Positions 26,962 to 35,145 are shown, counted from the first letter of the stretch. The stretch is DNA of 44,335 nt from Eubacterium sp. (GCA_022769785.1 JALEIY010000023.1:1-44335), one strand, 5' to 3'. A program made the numbers and translations. The notes: generated from the letters alone by a model not told the origin.

Positions 26962-27896
26962 AGAAGATCGCAACCAGAGCCAGCTATGGAGAAGCATTAA
27001 TTGAACTTGGAAAAGAGCATGATAATCTGGTCGTTCTGGATGCCGACCTTGCGGCAGCAACCCAGACCGGTAAGTTTAAAAAAGTCTTTCCGGAAAGATT
27101 CTTTGACTGTGGTATTGCCGAATCCAATCTGATGGGCGTGGCAGCCGGACTGGCAACCACAGGAATGGTACCATTTGCAAGTACATTTGCCATGTTTGCG
27201 GCAGGTCGTGCATTTGAGCAGGTAAGAAACTCCATCGGATATCCGCATCTCAACGTGAAAATCGGTGCAACTCATGCCGGTATTTCCGTAGGAGAAGACG
27301 GTGCAACCCATCAGTGTAACGAAGATATCGCATTGATGAGAACAATTCCGGGTATGACAATCATCAACCCGGCCGATGATGTAGAGGCAAAAGCAGCCGT
27401 AAGAGCAGCTTATGAGATGGACGGACCGGTTTATCTTCGATTCGGTCGTCTTGCAGTTCCGGTAATCAACGACACCCCGGATTATAAATTTGAAATTGGT
27501 AAGGGAATTACATTAAAAGAAGGAAAAGACGTTGCCATTATCGCAACAGGACTTTGCGTAAACTCTGCTCTGGAAGCAGCAGAAATGCTTGTCAAAGATG
27601 GAATTGACGCAAAAGTCATCAACATTCACACAATCAAGCCGTTAGACGAAGAGCTTATCGTGGCAGCGGCAAAGGAAACGGGCAAAGTCGTTACAGTAGA
27701 GGAACATTCCGTAATCGGAGGCCTCGGGGGAGCTGTATGCGAAGTGCTCAGTGAAAAAGCACCGGTTCCGGTAAAACGAATTGGTGTAAATGATGTGTTT
27801 GGAGAGTCTGGTCCTGCAGTGAAGCTTATTGAGAAATATGGTTTAGACGGCAAAGGGGTTTACAGTTCAGTGAAAGCATTCTGCGCAGACTTCTAA
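26949..27896 (+). CDS. Transketolase, C-terminal subunit (Pyr and C-terminal domains)
   Basis: This is the second half of the split enzyme, 315 residues, with the pyrimidine-binding domain (catalytic Glu context FDCGIAESNLMGVAAGLA, TFAMFAAGRAFEQVRN, HAGISVGEDGATHQ) and the transketolase C-terminal domain (VEEHSVIGGLGGAVCEVL). The start at 26949 overlaps the N-terminal subunit. The FGGY kinase follows after 44 bases. Confidence 0.93.
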   Translation: MSEVKKIATRASYGEALIELGKEHDNLVVLDADLAAATQTGKFKKVFPERFFDCGIAESNLMGVAAGLATTGMVPFASTFAMFAAGRAFEQVRNSIGYPHLNVKIGATHAGISVGEDGATHQCNEDIALMRTIPGMTIINPADDVEAKAAVRAAYEMDGPVYLRFGRLAVPVINDTPDYKFEIGKGITLKEGKDVAIIATGLCVNSALEAAEMLVKDGIDAKVINIHTIKPLDEELIVAAAKETGKVVTVEEHSVIGGLGGAVCEVLSEKAPVPVKRIGVNDVFGESGPAVKLIEKYGLDGKGVYSSVKAFCADF

Positions 27897-27940
27897 TGAT
27901 ATAACTATATACAAAAGCATTGGAGAAAGGAGCAACAAAA

Positions 27941-29488
27941 ATGGGAAAATATTTAATGGGTATTGATGCAGGAACCGGCAGTGTTCGAGTTGCGCTGTAT
28001 GATTACCGCGGACAAAACCGTGCATATTGCGTAGAGGAATATGAAACCACGTATCCTCGTAACGGTTGGGCAGAACAGGATGACAACGGATGGTGGGAAG
28101 CGTTGAAGAAAGCAATTCCTGGCTGTATGAAAAAAGCCGGTATCGGTCCGGACAGCGTAGCTGCCATCACATGTGATGCCACAACAAACACTCTGGTTTA
28201 CCTGGATGAAAATGACGTTTCCGTTCGTAAGCCAATCCTCTGGATGGACGTTCGTGCCACCAAGGAAGCTGCATTCATCGACGAGATTCGTGAGGATTAC
28301 GAAGCAACAAGATTCTACAAACCAAGCTTCCGTGCGGACACAATGGTTCCGAAATGTATGTGGGTTAAGAAAAATGAGCCGGAAAACTGGGAAAAAACAA
28401 AAACCATTATGGAATTTGAAGACTGGCTCAACTGGAAACTGACCGGCAAAAAGACCGTATGTATGTCCATCGCAGCATTCCGCTGGAACTACGATGCAAA
28501 AAATGGAGGTTATCCGTTAGACTTCTACGCAGCCTGCGGTCTGGAAGACGTTGTGGACAAATTCCCGAAAGATGTCTTAAAAGTTGGTGAGGTAATCGGA
28601 CCGGTAAGCAGAGAAGCAGCCCTGACCTTTGGTCTGAGCACAAAAACACTCGTTGTAGAAGGTACCGCAGACTGTAACGCATGTATGTTTGGTGTCGGTG
28701 GTGTAAGACCAAACGGTATGACCTTAATCGGTGGAACATCCACATGTCTGTTAGGACTTTCCGAAGAAGATTTCCACGTTGCCGGCGTAAACGGAACCTA
28801 TCCAAACTGTATGTATGATGGAACCAGCCTTCTTGAAGGTGGTCAGACAGCAGCAGGTTCTATCCTTACATGGTTTAAAAACAACCTCCTTCCGGGTTCC
28901 TGGATGGAAGAAGCAGCAACCAGAGAAATGAACATTTTCGACCTGATGTCTGAAAAAGCAGCAACCATTCCAATCGGCTGTGAAGGTCTGGTTATGATGG
29001 ATTACTTCCAGGGTAACCGTGCTCCTTACTCCGATTCCAAAGCCCGCGGAATGTTCTGGGGACTTTCCATCGGAACTACAACCGCACATATGGCAAGAGC
29101 CGTATACGAAGGTGTTGCTTATGGCGCAAATCACTGTATCGTAAGCATGAAAGAAGCTGGCTACGATGTTAAAGAGATTTATGCCTGCGGTGGTCTGGCA
29201 CAGTCTGATTTCTGGATGCAGATGCATGCAGATATCATCGGTGTTCCAATGTACACAACCGTAGAAAATCAGAGCGCAGGATGTCTTGGTGACTGTATCA
29301 TCGCTGCAGTGGGAATCGGCGTTTATCCTGATTTCGGAGAAGCTGCAGACAGCATGATTCGTGTAGACAAAGAATACATTCCGGATATGGAAGCACATAA
29401 AGAGTATCAGTTCTATATGGAACGCTACATGGAAACATGGCCGCAGATGAGAGATATTGTACATAAAACAGTAGATCACAATAACTAA
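27941..29488 (+). CDS. FGGY-family carbohydrate kinase, substrate unknown
   Basis: FGGY kinases phosphorylate ketoses and polyols such as xylulose, ribulose, glycerol or erythritol using ATP. The 515-residue protein has the N-terminal phosphate loop GIDAGTGSVRVALYD, the substrate-contacting WMDVRAT, a catalytic Asp in GTADCNACMFG, and C-terminal adenosine-binding motifs (GGTSTCLLG and ACGGLAQSDFW). GNRAPYSDSKARG is a motif of the ribulokinase/erythritol-kinase-like branches. The start at 27941 has AAAGGAG upstream; the ORF-track start (27920) covers that site. As last gene before a hairpin it probably generates the ketose phosphate used by the split transketolase. Confidence 0.88.
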   Translation: MGKYLMGIDAGTGSVRVALYDYRGQNRAYCVEEYETTYPRNGWAEQDDNGWWEALKKAIPGCMKKAGIGPDSVAAITCDATTNTLVYLDENDVSVRKPILWMDVRATKEAAFIDEIREDYEATRFYKPSFRADTMVPKCMWVKKNEPENWEKTKTIMEFEDWLNWKLTGKKTVCMSIAAFRWNYDAKNGGYPLDFYAACGLEDVVDKFPKDVLKVGEVIGPVSREAALTFGLSTKTLVVEGTADCNACMFGVGGVRPNGMTLIGGTSTCLLGLSEEDFHVAGVNGTYPNCMYDGTSLLEGGQTAAGSILTWFKNNLLPGSWMEEAATREMNIFDLMSEKAATIPIGCEGLVMMDYFQGNRAPYSDSKARGMFWGLSIGTTTAHMARAVYEGVAYGANHCIVSMKEAGYDVKEIYACGGLAQSDFWMQMHADIIGVPMYTTVENQSAGCLGDCIIAAVGIGVYPDFGEAADSMIRVDKEYIPDMEAHKEYQFYMERYMETWPQMRDIVHKTVDHNN

Positions 29489-29504
29489 AAATAAAAGGCT
29501 TAAA

Positions 29505-29534
29505 AAGGCACCGCGGTTTTATCTGCGGTGCCTT
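29505..29534 (+). terminator. Hairpin terminator after the kinase gene
   Basis: AAGGCACCGC (29505-29514) pairs perfectly with GCGGTGCCTT (29525-29534). The T-tract is weak (GCGCTTT), so termination may be partial. The downstream promoter begins almost immediately after it. Confidence 0.65.
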
Positions 29535-29538
29535 GCGC

Positions 29539-29567
29539 TTTACAAAGACAGAAGAATTGTTTATAAT
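29539..29567 (+). promoter_or_regulatory. Promoter for rpiB2-cupin
   Basis: TTTACA (29539-29544), 17 bases, TATAAT (29562-29567). It directly follows the operon hairpin and lies 25 bases before the rpiB2 start, giving this pair independent expression. Confidence 0.75.
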
Positions 29568-29592
29568 GATTCAAAAATGTCAGGAGGAAAAT

Positions 29593-30051
29593 ATGGCGGA
29601 AGTAAAAGTAATCGGAATCGGCAATGACCATGCCGCAGTAGAAATGAAAAATCAGATAAAAGCATTTCTGGAAGAAAAAGGATATCAGGTTATCAATTAC
29701 GGAACAGATACGGATGAAAGCTGTGATTATCCGATTTATGGAGAAAAAGTCGGACGGGCTGTTGCCAGCGGTGAGGTAGATGCCGGTGTGCTGATTTGCG
29801 GAACAGGAATCGGAATTTCCATTGCAGCCAATAAAGTCAAAGGAGTCCGTGCCGCAGTCTGCAGCGAGCCGGTGACAGCAAGACTGACAAAAGAGCATAA
29901 CAATGCCAATATTATTGCCTTTGGTGCCAGAATTGTCGGCATTGAAACCGCAAAGGCGATTGTGACTGCATGGCTGGATGCGGAATACATTGGAAGCGGC
30001 AGACATGAAAAACGGGTAAATATGCTTAAGGAAATCGAGGAATCCCGATGA
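29593..30051 (+). CDS. rpiB: Ribose-5-phosphate isomerase B family
   Basis: This 152-residue RpiB interconverts ribose 5-phosphate and ribulose 5-phosphate in the non-oxidative pentose phosphate pathway. It has the canonical GNDHAA motif, the catalytic cysteine loop LICGTGIGISIAANK, EHNNANIIAFGARIVG, and the C-terminal phosphate-binding SGRHEKRV. The position where some RpiB proteins have a ring-opening His (HD) reads SEP, as in some other members. The start at 29593 has CAGGAGG upstream. The stop overlaps the cupin start (ATGA). It is the more canonical of the two RpiB paralogues in this window. Confidence 0.87.
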   Translation: MAEVKVIGIGNDHAAVEMKNQIKAFLEEKGYQVINYGTDTDESCDYPIYGEKVGRAVASGEVDAGVLICGTGIGISIAANKVKGVRAAVCSEPVTARLTKEHNNANIIAFGARIVGIETAKAIVTAWLDAEYIGSGRHEKRVNMLKEIEESR

Positions 30052-30467
30052 GCGAATTTATTTCTTTTCGCAGGGAAGAGATTGAAAAAGCATTTGAAGG
30101 GGAGAGAAGACAGTATTTTGCGGGAGACCTGAAAAAACCGCAGAAACTCCCCTTCCTTTTTTCGGAAAACGTGGAGGTGGGACTGACTTCCTATGATACC
30201 TTCACATCCGAACCGGCGCACCGCCATTCGGTTGCGACCGAATATCAGTATATGGTTTCCGGAAGAACCCGGTATCTCGATACCGATACCGGACAGGAGT
30301 ACGAATTTCAGGCAGGAGATTTTTTTGCGGTCAGACCGGGAACCCCGTATGCACAGAAATCAGAACCCGGAACAAAAATAATCTTTATTAAAGAGCCGTC
30401 CATCAATGACAAGGAGCTTGTCGAAATGGATGAGAAAGTAAAAAAATGGCTGACCGCTGTATTTTAA
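30048..30467 (+). CDS. Cupin-domain protein
   Basis: The 139-residue protein is a single beta-barrel cupin. Motif 1 is around EPAHRHSVATEYQYMVSG (metal-ligand HRH and E) and motif 2 is GDFFAVRPGTPYAQK. Cupins include sugar and sugar-phosphate isomerases/epimerases as well as non-enzymatic binders, so the reaction is not known. It overlaps rpiB2 by four bases and shares its promoter, which suggests a sugar or sugar-phosphate ligand, perhaps as an anomerase or isomerase. Confidence 0.8.
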   Translation: MSEFISFRREEIEKAFEGERRQYFAGDLKKPQKLPFLFSENVEVGLTSYDTFTSEPAHRHSVATEYQYMVSGRTRYLDTDTGQEYEFQAGDFFAVRPGTPYAQKSEPGTKIIFIKEPSINDKELVEMDEKVKKWLTAVF

Positions 30468-30539
30468 TCAAAAAAAGAAAGTCTGGCTGCTTTTTGGAAA
30501 AAAACAAAAACGCAGCGCGGACACAGGAGGAACAAAACG

Positions 30540-31487
30540 ATGAGAAAAGTAGTAGATGATGTGCACCTGATGGTGAAGGTTTGTGATCTGTATTATAATC
30601 AGAATATCAGCCAGCAGCAGATTGCAAAAACACTGAATCTGTCCCGTCCCACTGTGTCCCGGCTGCTGGCATCTGCCAGAGAACAGGGTATCGTTCAAAT
30701 CAACATATCCAATCTGGATGAAATCAAATACTGGGAGCTGGAGCGCCAGCTTGAAAAAGAATATCATTTGAAAAATGTGTTGATTGTAGATTCTCCTTCC
30801 ACAGACGAAGAACTGAAAAATGTACTGGGAAATGCAGCGGGACGTTACCTGGAATATACCATAAAAGAGGGAAATACCGTGGGGGTATCCATGGGTTCCA
30901 CTCTCTATCAGGTGGTTTCCCGAATGTCCGAGCCCATGGCAAAGGACGTTACTTTTGTGCCGCTGATTGGCGGAATGGGAGAGCTTCGTATGGAGCTTCA
31001 TTCAAACAGTCTGGCAGAGGCAATGTCAAGAACCTATGAAGGAAAGTTTATACCTCTTCATGCGCCTGCCCGGGTATCCTCTGCGGCCATCCGGGACGAG
31101 CTGATAAAAGAAGAAAGCTTAAACCGGGCCATTCGCCTGGCGGAACATCTTGATGTGGCTATCGTGGGAATCGGATATCCCAACGAAGGCTCCGCCATCA
31201 AAGCCACAGGATATTTTAAGGAAAATGAGATGGAGCTGCTGAAGGAAAGAAATGTTGCCGGAGAAATCTGCATGCAGTTTTATGACATTTCCGGAGACAC
31301 CTCTCCTTTTGAAAATGATAATAACGTAGTTGGCCTGGATATCCATAAGCTGAGAAAGGTTCCCTGCTCCATTGGCATCGCCGGTGGTATGGAGAAAATC
31401 TCTGCCATCCGGGGCGCTCTGGCAGGAAAATATATCAATACCCTGATTACCGATTACCGTTGTGCAGAGGCATTGATAAAAGAATAA
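30540..31487 (+). CDS. SorC/DeoR-type transcriptional regulator with sugar-binding domain
   Basis: SorC-family regulators sense phosphorylated sugars through a C-terminal domain related to sugar-phosphate isomerases and control nearby catabolic genes. The N-terminal helix-turn-helix (QQQIAKTLNLSRPTVSRLLASA, about residues 21-42) and the C-terminal effector domain (GNTVGVSMGSTLYQVV, VPLIGGMGEL, VAIVGIGYP, VGLDIHKLRKVPCSIGIAGG) are clear. Length of 315 residues fits. AGGAGGAACAAAACG precedes the ATG. Its position beside the sugar operon makes it the likely regulator of the promoters at 22790 and 29539. Confidence 0.9.
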   Translation: MRKVVDDVHLMVKVCDLYYNQNISQQQIAKTLNLSRPTVSRLLASAREQGIVQINISNLDEIKYWELERQLEKEYHLKNVLIVDSPSTDEELKNVLGNAAGRYLEYTIKEGNTVGVSMGSTLYQVVSRMSEPMAKDVTFVPLIGGMGELRMELHSNSLAEAMSRTYEGKFIPLHAPARVSSAAIRDELIKEESLNRAIRLAEHLDVAIVGIGYPNEGSAIKATGYFKENEMELLKERNVAGEICMQFYDISGDTSPFENDNNVVGLDIHKLRKVPCSIGIAGGMEKISAIRGALAGKYINTLITDYRCAEALIKE

Positions 31488-31501
31488 CACTGTATTCTGT
31501 A

Positions 31502-31531
31502 TTGACAAAAAAGGCAGATTTGGTATATCAT
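31502..31531 (+). promoter_or_regulatory. ilvB promoter
   Basis: TTGACA (31502-31507) with TATCAT (31526-31531) at 18-base spacing, or an extended TGGTATATC, lies about 200 bases before ilvB. The long leader suggests attenuation. Confidence 0.6.
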
Positions 31532-31724
31532 TAAAATACTACGCTTATTGTAGATTAACGCTTTACATTGTCAAAGAAGCAACAATTTTTTTAAAAAGAT
31601 GTCTCCCCGGGGAGTCATTTTTCTTTTGGAAAAACCTCTGTCAGAAAAGAGGAAATGCAGCGGTTTCCGAAAAGACGGAAGCCCCTTTCAATAGATAAAA
31701 TATAACGATAAAGGAGTGGAAACG
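31532..31724 (+). promoter_or_regulatory. ilvBN leader with hairpins and T-tract
   Basis: CTCCCCGGGGAG (about 31603-31614) followed by T5 looks like an attenuator or terminator hairpin. Two more small hairpins follow (CCTCT..AGAGG, and GGTTTCCG..CGGAAGCC). A 31-codon ORF from ATG 31599 to TAG 31694 contains Val-Ile-Phe-Leu-Leu but lacks a clear ribosome binding site. No T-box core is seen. Confidence 0.4.
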
Positions 31725-33458
31725 ATGAAGATTTCAGGGAATAACCTGTTTGTAACGGCAATGAAAAAGGAAGGCGTGGATACAATTTTCGCATATCCGG
31801 GAGGCATGGTCGTCAATCTTTTGGATGCACTCCATGATTGTCACGGTATTAATCTGGTACTTCCAAGACACGAGCAGGGACTGATTCATGCAGCGGACGG
31901 TTATGCGAGGGCAACGGGAAAGGTTGGGGTCTGTCTGGTAACAAGCGGTCCCGGCGCAACCAACCTGGTTACGGGAATTGCCACCGCCAATTATGACAGT
32001 ATTCCGCTGGTCTGCTTTACCGGACAGGTACCGGAGCATTTAATCGGTAATGACGCATTTCAGGAAGTGGATATTGTGGGAATTACCCGCAATGTTGCAA
32101 AGTTTGTAATTATGGTGCGGGACAGAGAAATGCTGGCTCAGCGCATCAAAGAGGCATTTTACATAGCCCGTTCCGGAAAACCGGGACCGGTGCTTGTTGA
32201 CCTCCCGACGGATGTCATGGCAGAGCTGGGTTCCACCTCTTATCCGACTGAGGTGAATATCCGCGGCTATAAACCGAACAAGGGTGTTCACGTGGGACAG
32301 CTTAAAAAAGCAATCGCCCTGATGGAAGAAGCGAAAAAACCGATGTTCTTAATCGGTGGCGGCGTGAATCTGGCCCATGCACAGCAGGATATGAAAGAAC
32401 TGGCAGAAAAACTGGATGTGCCGGTTATCACAACCGTCATGGGACGGGGAGCGATTTCCACAGAGCATCCACTTTATATTGGTAATATCGGTATGCATGG
32501 CTCCTATGCGGCAAACCGTACCGCCAATGAATGCGATTTGATGTTTTCCATCGGCTGCCGTTTTAACGACAGAGTTACCGGAAATGTTGCTAAATTTGCA
32601 CCAAATGCGAAGGTCGTACATATTGACATAGAATCAGCTGCCATCTCAAGAAATGTAACGGTAGACATCCCAATCGTTGCCGATGCCAAAGCGGCCATCC
32701 GAAAGATTATCGAGCATACGAAACCGATGGAGCACAAAGCGTGGATTGAAGAAATCAAAGGCTGGGACAAAGAGCATCCGCTGGGCATGAAGGTGCCGGT
32801 GGGAGTCAGTCCGGAGCATATCATCCGTACTTTAAATGAAGTCTATGCAGACTGCGACACCATATTTACCTCCGATGTAGGACAGCATCAGATGTGGGCA
32901 TCCCAGTATCTGAAGCTGGATGAAACACACCGGCTGGTTCAGAGCGGCGGTCTTGGAACCATGGGCTTTGGACTTCCGTCTGCGGTAGGAGCCAAAATTG
33001 GCTGCCCGGAAAAGGAAGTGGTTTCCATCAGCGGTGACGGCGGATTTCAGATGAATATACAGGAGATGGCCACAGCCGTCAATCAGGAGCTCCCTCTGGT
33101 GAATATTGTATTTAACAATAATTATCTCGGTATGGTGCGTCAGATGCAGCATCTTTTCCATAAAAAACGTTACACCATTACCTGCCTTCGTTACCACAAA
33201 TCCTGCGAAGGCCGATGCGGAACGGAAGGATGGGAATGTCCGGAATATTCCCCGAACTTCGTAAAAATTGCAGAAGCCTATGGCACAAAGGGATATCTGG
33301 TAACCAGTAATGAACAATTAAAGGAAACCATCGAGAAAGCAAGAGCTTATGCCACAGAAAACCGGCTTCCGGTTATTGTGGAATGTGCGGTGGCTCCGGA
33401 CGAGCTGGTACTGCCGATGATTCGTGGAGGAGCCAGTTTTGAGGATATTATTTTCTAG
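31725..33458 (+). CDS. ilvB: Acetolactate synthase, large catalytic subunit
   Basis: This ThDP- and FAD-dependent enzyme condenses two pyruvates to acetolactate (valine, leucine) or pyruvate and 2-ketobutyrate (isoleucine). The catalytic Glu is in LPRHEQGLIHAADGYARATG, and the ThDP motif is GDGGFQMNIQEMATAVN to NNNYLGMVRQ. Length is 577 residues. The start at 31725 has AAGGAGTGG upstream; the ORF-track GTG lies inside it. Two oddities stand out: the usual Trp in MVRQWQ is Met (MVRQMQ), and the following loop has an insertion of about 14-18 residues with four cysteines (from CLRYHKSC to WECPEY). ilvN follows 12 bases later. Confidence 0.94.
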   Translation: MKISGNNLFVTAMKKEGVDTIFAYPGGMVVNLLDALHDCHGINLVLPRHEQGLIHAADGYARATGKVGVCLVTSGPGATNLVTGIATANYDSIPLVCFTGQVPEHLIGNDAFQEVDIVGITRNVAKFVIMVRDREMLAQRIKEAFYIARSGKPGPVLVDLPTDVMAELGSTSYPTEVNIRGYKPNKGVHVGQLKKAIALMEEAKKPMFLIGGGVNLAHAQQDMKELAEKLDVPVITTVMGRGAISTEHPLYIGNIGMHGSYAANRTANECDLMFSIGCRFNDRVTGNVAKFAPNAKVVHIDIESAAISRNVTVDIPIVADAKAAIRKIIEHTKPMEHKAWIEEIKGWDKEHPLGMKVPVGVSPEHIIRTLNEVYADCDTIFTSDVGQHQMWASQYLKLDETHRLVQSGGLGTMGFGLPSAVGAKIGCPEKEVVSISGDGGFQMNIQEMATAVNQELPLVNIVFNNNYLGMVRQMQHLFHKKRYTITCLRYHKSCEGRCGTEGWECPEYSPNFVKIAEAYGTKGYLVTSNEQLKETIEKARAYATENRLPVIVECAVAPDELVLPMIRGGASFEDIIF

Positions 33459-33470
33459 GAGGGCGGTAAA

Positions 33471-33989
33471 ATGAGGCAATTAAATAATGTCAAAAAGAAA
33501 AGATGGGTGTCCCTGTATGTGGAAAACCGTATTGGTGTGCTGGCAAGAATCTCCGGAATGATGTCCGGAAAATCCTACAATATTGACAGTATTACAGTGG
33601 GTGTCACGGAAGACCCGACCATTTCAAGAATGACCATTGGATTAAATTCCGATGACGCAACCTTCGAACAGATTAAAAAACAGCTCAATCGCTGTGTCGA
33701 GGTTATCAAGCTCAACGATATTACAGATGCACCGACCCACATGAAAGAAATCTTATTTGTCAAGATTCATGAATGCTCTGAATTTGAAAAAGGAGAAATC
33801 TTCCGAATTGCCCAGGTATTTAACGCCAAAGCAATTGACTACGGTATCAACAGTGTACTTTTGGAAAGCGTAGCCACTGAAGGAAGAAATAACGATTTAA
33901 TTGCGTTGCTCAAGAAAAAATTTGAGCAGGTGGAAATCGTTCGTGGAGGTATCGTTGCCATTGAATCCATCAGCAAAACAGAACGATAA
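33471..33989 (+). CDS. ilvN: Acetolactate synthase, small regulatory subunit
   Basis: The small subunit activates IlvB and confers valine feedback inhibition through its ACT domain. The N-terminal ACT domain reads WVSLYVENRIGVLARISGMMSGKSYNIDSITVGVTEDP (about 13-50), with the C-terminal ALS_ss domain beyond about residue 90 (KIHECSEFEKGEIFRIAQVFNAKAIDYG). Length of 172 residues is normal. AGGAGGGCGGTAAA precedes the ATG. It ends the operon at a strong terminator. Confidence 0.96.
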   Translation: MRQLNNVKKKRWVSLYVENRIGVLARISGMMSGKSYNIDSITVGVTEDPTISRMTIGLNSDDATFEQIKKQLNRCVEVIKLNDITDAPTHMKEILFVKIHECSEFEKGEIFRIAQVFNAKAIDYGINSVLLESVATEGRNNDLIALLKKKFEQVEIVRGGIVAIESISKTER

Positions 33990-34003
33990 ATATATGATAT
34001 CAG

Positions 34004-34033
34004 CCGGGAAAGCTTTGCTTTCCCGGTTTTTTT
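34004..34033 (+). terminator. Intrinsic terminator after ilvN
   Basis: CCGGGAAAGC (34004-34013), loop TTT, GCTTTCCCGG (34017-34026), then T7: a perfect 10-bp stem and classical T-tract. Confidence 0.95.
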
Positions 34034-34045
34034 AAACGCACAAAA

Positions 34046-34083
34046 AAGTGCGTACTTAACAAAATCATATAAAATGTTATTCT
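34046..34083 (+). promoter_or_regulatory. Possible promoter/operator of the nitroreductase-HxlR pair
   Basis: The inverted repeat AAGT-GCGT-ACTT (34046-34057) overlaps a possible -35 TTAACA (34056-34061), with TATTCT (34078-34083) as a 16-base-spaced -10. An HxlR dimer site overlapping the promoter would fit autoregulation. Confidence 0.4.
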
Positions 34084-34121
34084 ATATTTGTACAATCATC
34101 ATCAGAAAGGGGAACTCAGCA

Positions 34122-34622
34122 ATGAAAGAAATTTTTCATAGAACAAGTATCAGAAATTATCAGGACAAACCGGTAGAGACGGAAAAAATTGAGAAAATGC
34201 TTCGGGCGGCCATGGCGGCGCCGTCAGCAGGAAATCAGCAGCCGTGGGAGTTTTATGTGGTTACGGATAAAGATGCTTTGAAAAAACTTGCAAAAACAAG
34301 CCCTTATGCAGGATGCACCGCCAATGCACCGATGGCATTTGTTGCCTGCTACCGGAAAAACTGTGATATGCCGGAGTATGCGCAGATTGATGTAAGTGCT
34401 GCAGTAGAAAATCTCCTGCTCGAAGCAGATTCTCTGGGATTAGGAGCAGTGTGGCTGGGCATTGCGCCGTTAACGGACAGAATGGAAGCGGTACGGCAGG
34501 TACTTTCCATGCCGCAGGAGCTTGACGCATTTGCAATTATTCCATGCGGCTATCCGGTTCGGGCCGGAGTACAGCAGGACAGATATGATACGAATCGTAT
34601 CCATTGGGTAAAATCATGCTGA
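34122..34622 (+). CDS. Nitroreductase-family flavoprotein
   Basis: The 166-residue single-domain protein belongs to the FMN-dependent nitroreductase superfamily, which reduces nitro compounds, quinones or other electrophiles with NAD(P)H. The FMN-contacting RTSIRNYQDKPVE start, the APSAGNQQPWEFYVV motif (about residues 33-47), the dimer helix VSAAVENLLLEADSLGLGAVWLGI and the late IIPCGYP segment are characteristic. The start at 34122 has AAAGGGGAAC upstream. It pairs with an HxlR regulator carrying a sensing-type cysteine, so induction by electrophiles is likely. Confidence 0.9.
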   Translation: MKEIFHRTSIRNYQDKPVETEKIEKMLRAAMAAPSAGNQQPWEFYVVTDKDALKKLAKTSPYAGCTANAPMAFVACYRKNCDMPEYAQIDVSAAVENLLLEADSLGLGAVWLGIAPLTDRMEAVRQVLSMPQELDAFAIIPCGYPVRAGVQQDRYDTNRIHWVKSC

Positions 34623-34645
34623 CGCATGACGCGCATCTCGTAGCA

Positions 34646-34667
34646 AGAACGCCGGGGTGTTCTTGAG
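34646..34667 (+). other. Hairpin between nitroreductase and hxlR
   Basis: CAAGAAC pairs with GTTCTTG around an 8-base GC-rich loop. There is no T-tract. It lies just before the GGGGAG ribosome binding site of the regulator and could affect its translation. Confidence 0.35.
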
Positions 34668-34687
34668 AAAAAGGGGAGATTCGGTAT

Positions 34688-35032
34688 ATGGGAAAATTAA
34701 AAACAGAATATCCATGCGCTTTAATCCTGTCTCATAACCTCATCGGAGGCAAATGGAAGCTGCGTATTTTATGGCATATCATTCATGGAGATAATCGGTT
34801 TTCCCTCTTACTGAAAGCCATTCCGGATATCACCCAGAAGGAGTTAAGTTCACAGTTAAAGGAACTGGAGAAAAATCACATTCTGAAACGGACGGTAATC
34901 GATGATAATCCGCCCAAAGTTGTGGTATATCACATTGCAGAAGAATATTCAGAATTAGTCTCAATTATTGAAAATGTCTGCACGTTTACAAAGGGTTACG
35001 CAAAAAACAATAGAATAAAAATAGAAGATTAA
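34688..35032 (+). CDS. HxlR-family winged-helix regulator
   Basis: HxlR/MarR-like dimeric winged-helix proteins often sense quinones, aldehydes or oxidants through an N-terminal cysteine. This 114-residue protein has the family start YPCALILSHNLIGGKWKLRILWHI with that cysteine at residue 10, the recognition region ITQKELSSQLKELEKNHILKRTV, and the wing PKVVVYHIAEEYSELVSII. AAGGGGAGATTCGGTAT precedes the ATG. It is separated by 65 bases from the nitroreductase and probably controls it. Confidence 0.92.
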   Translation: MGKLKTEYPCALILSHNLIGGKWKLRILWHIIHGDNRFSLLLKAIPDITQKELSSQLKELEKNHILKRTVIDDNPPKVVVYHIAEEYSELVSIIENVCTFTKGYAKNNRIKIED

Positions 35033-35145
35033 TGCCCCTGTGTTGCCGTTGAAGAGGTGACGCAGGGGTAAACTGCGTTATAAGGGATATTTGCACGCTT
35101 TAATCTTGATACAAAATAAAATATAATAAAAATATATGTAAAATA

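Noticed and set aside
31532-31724. A T-box leader for ilvB
   Set aside because: The conserved T-box bulge sequence and antiterminator core are absent; hairpins alone are not enough.
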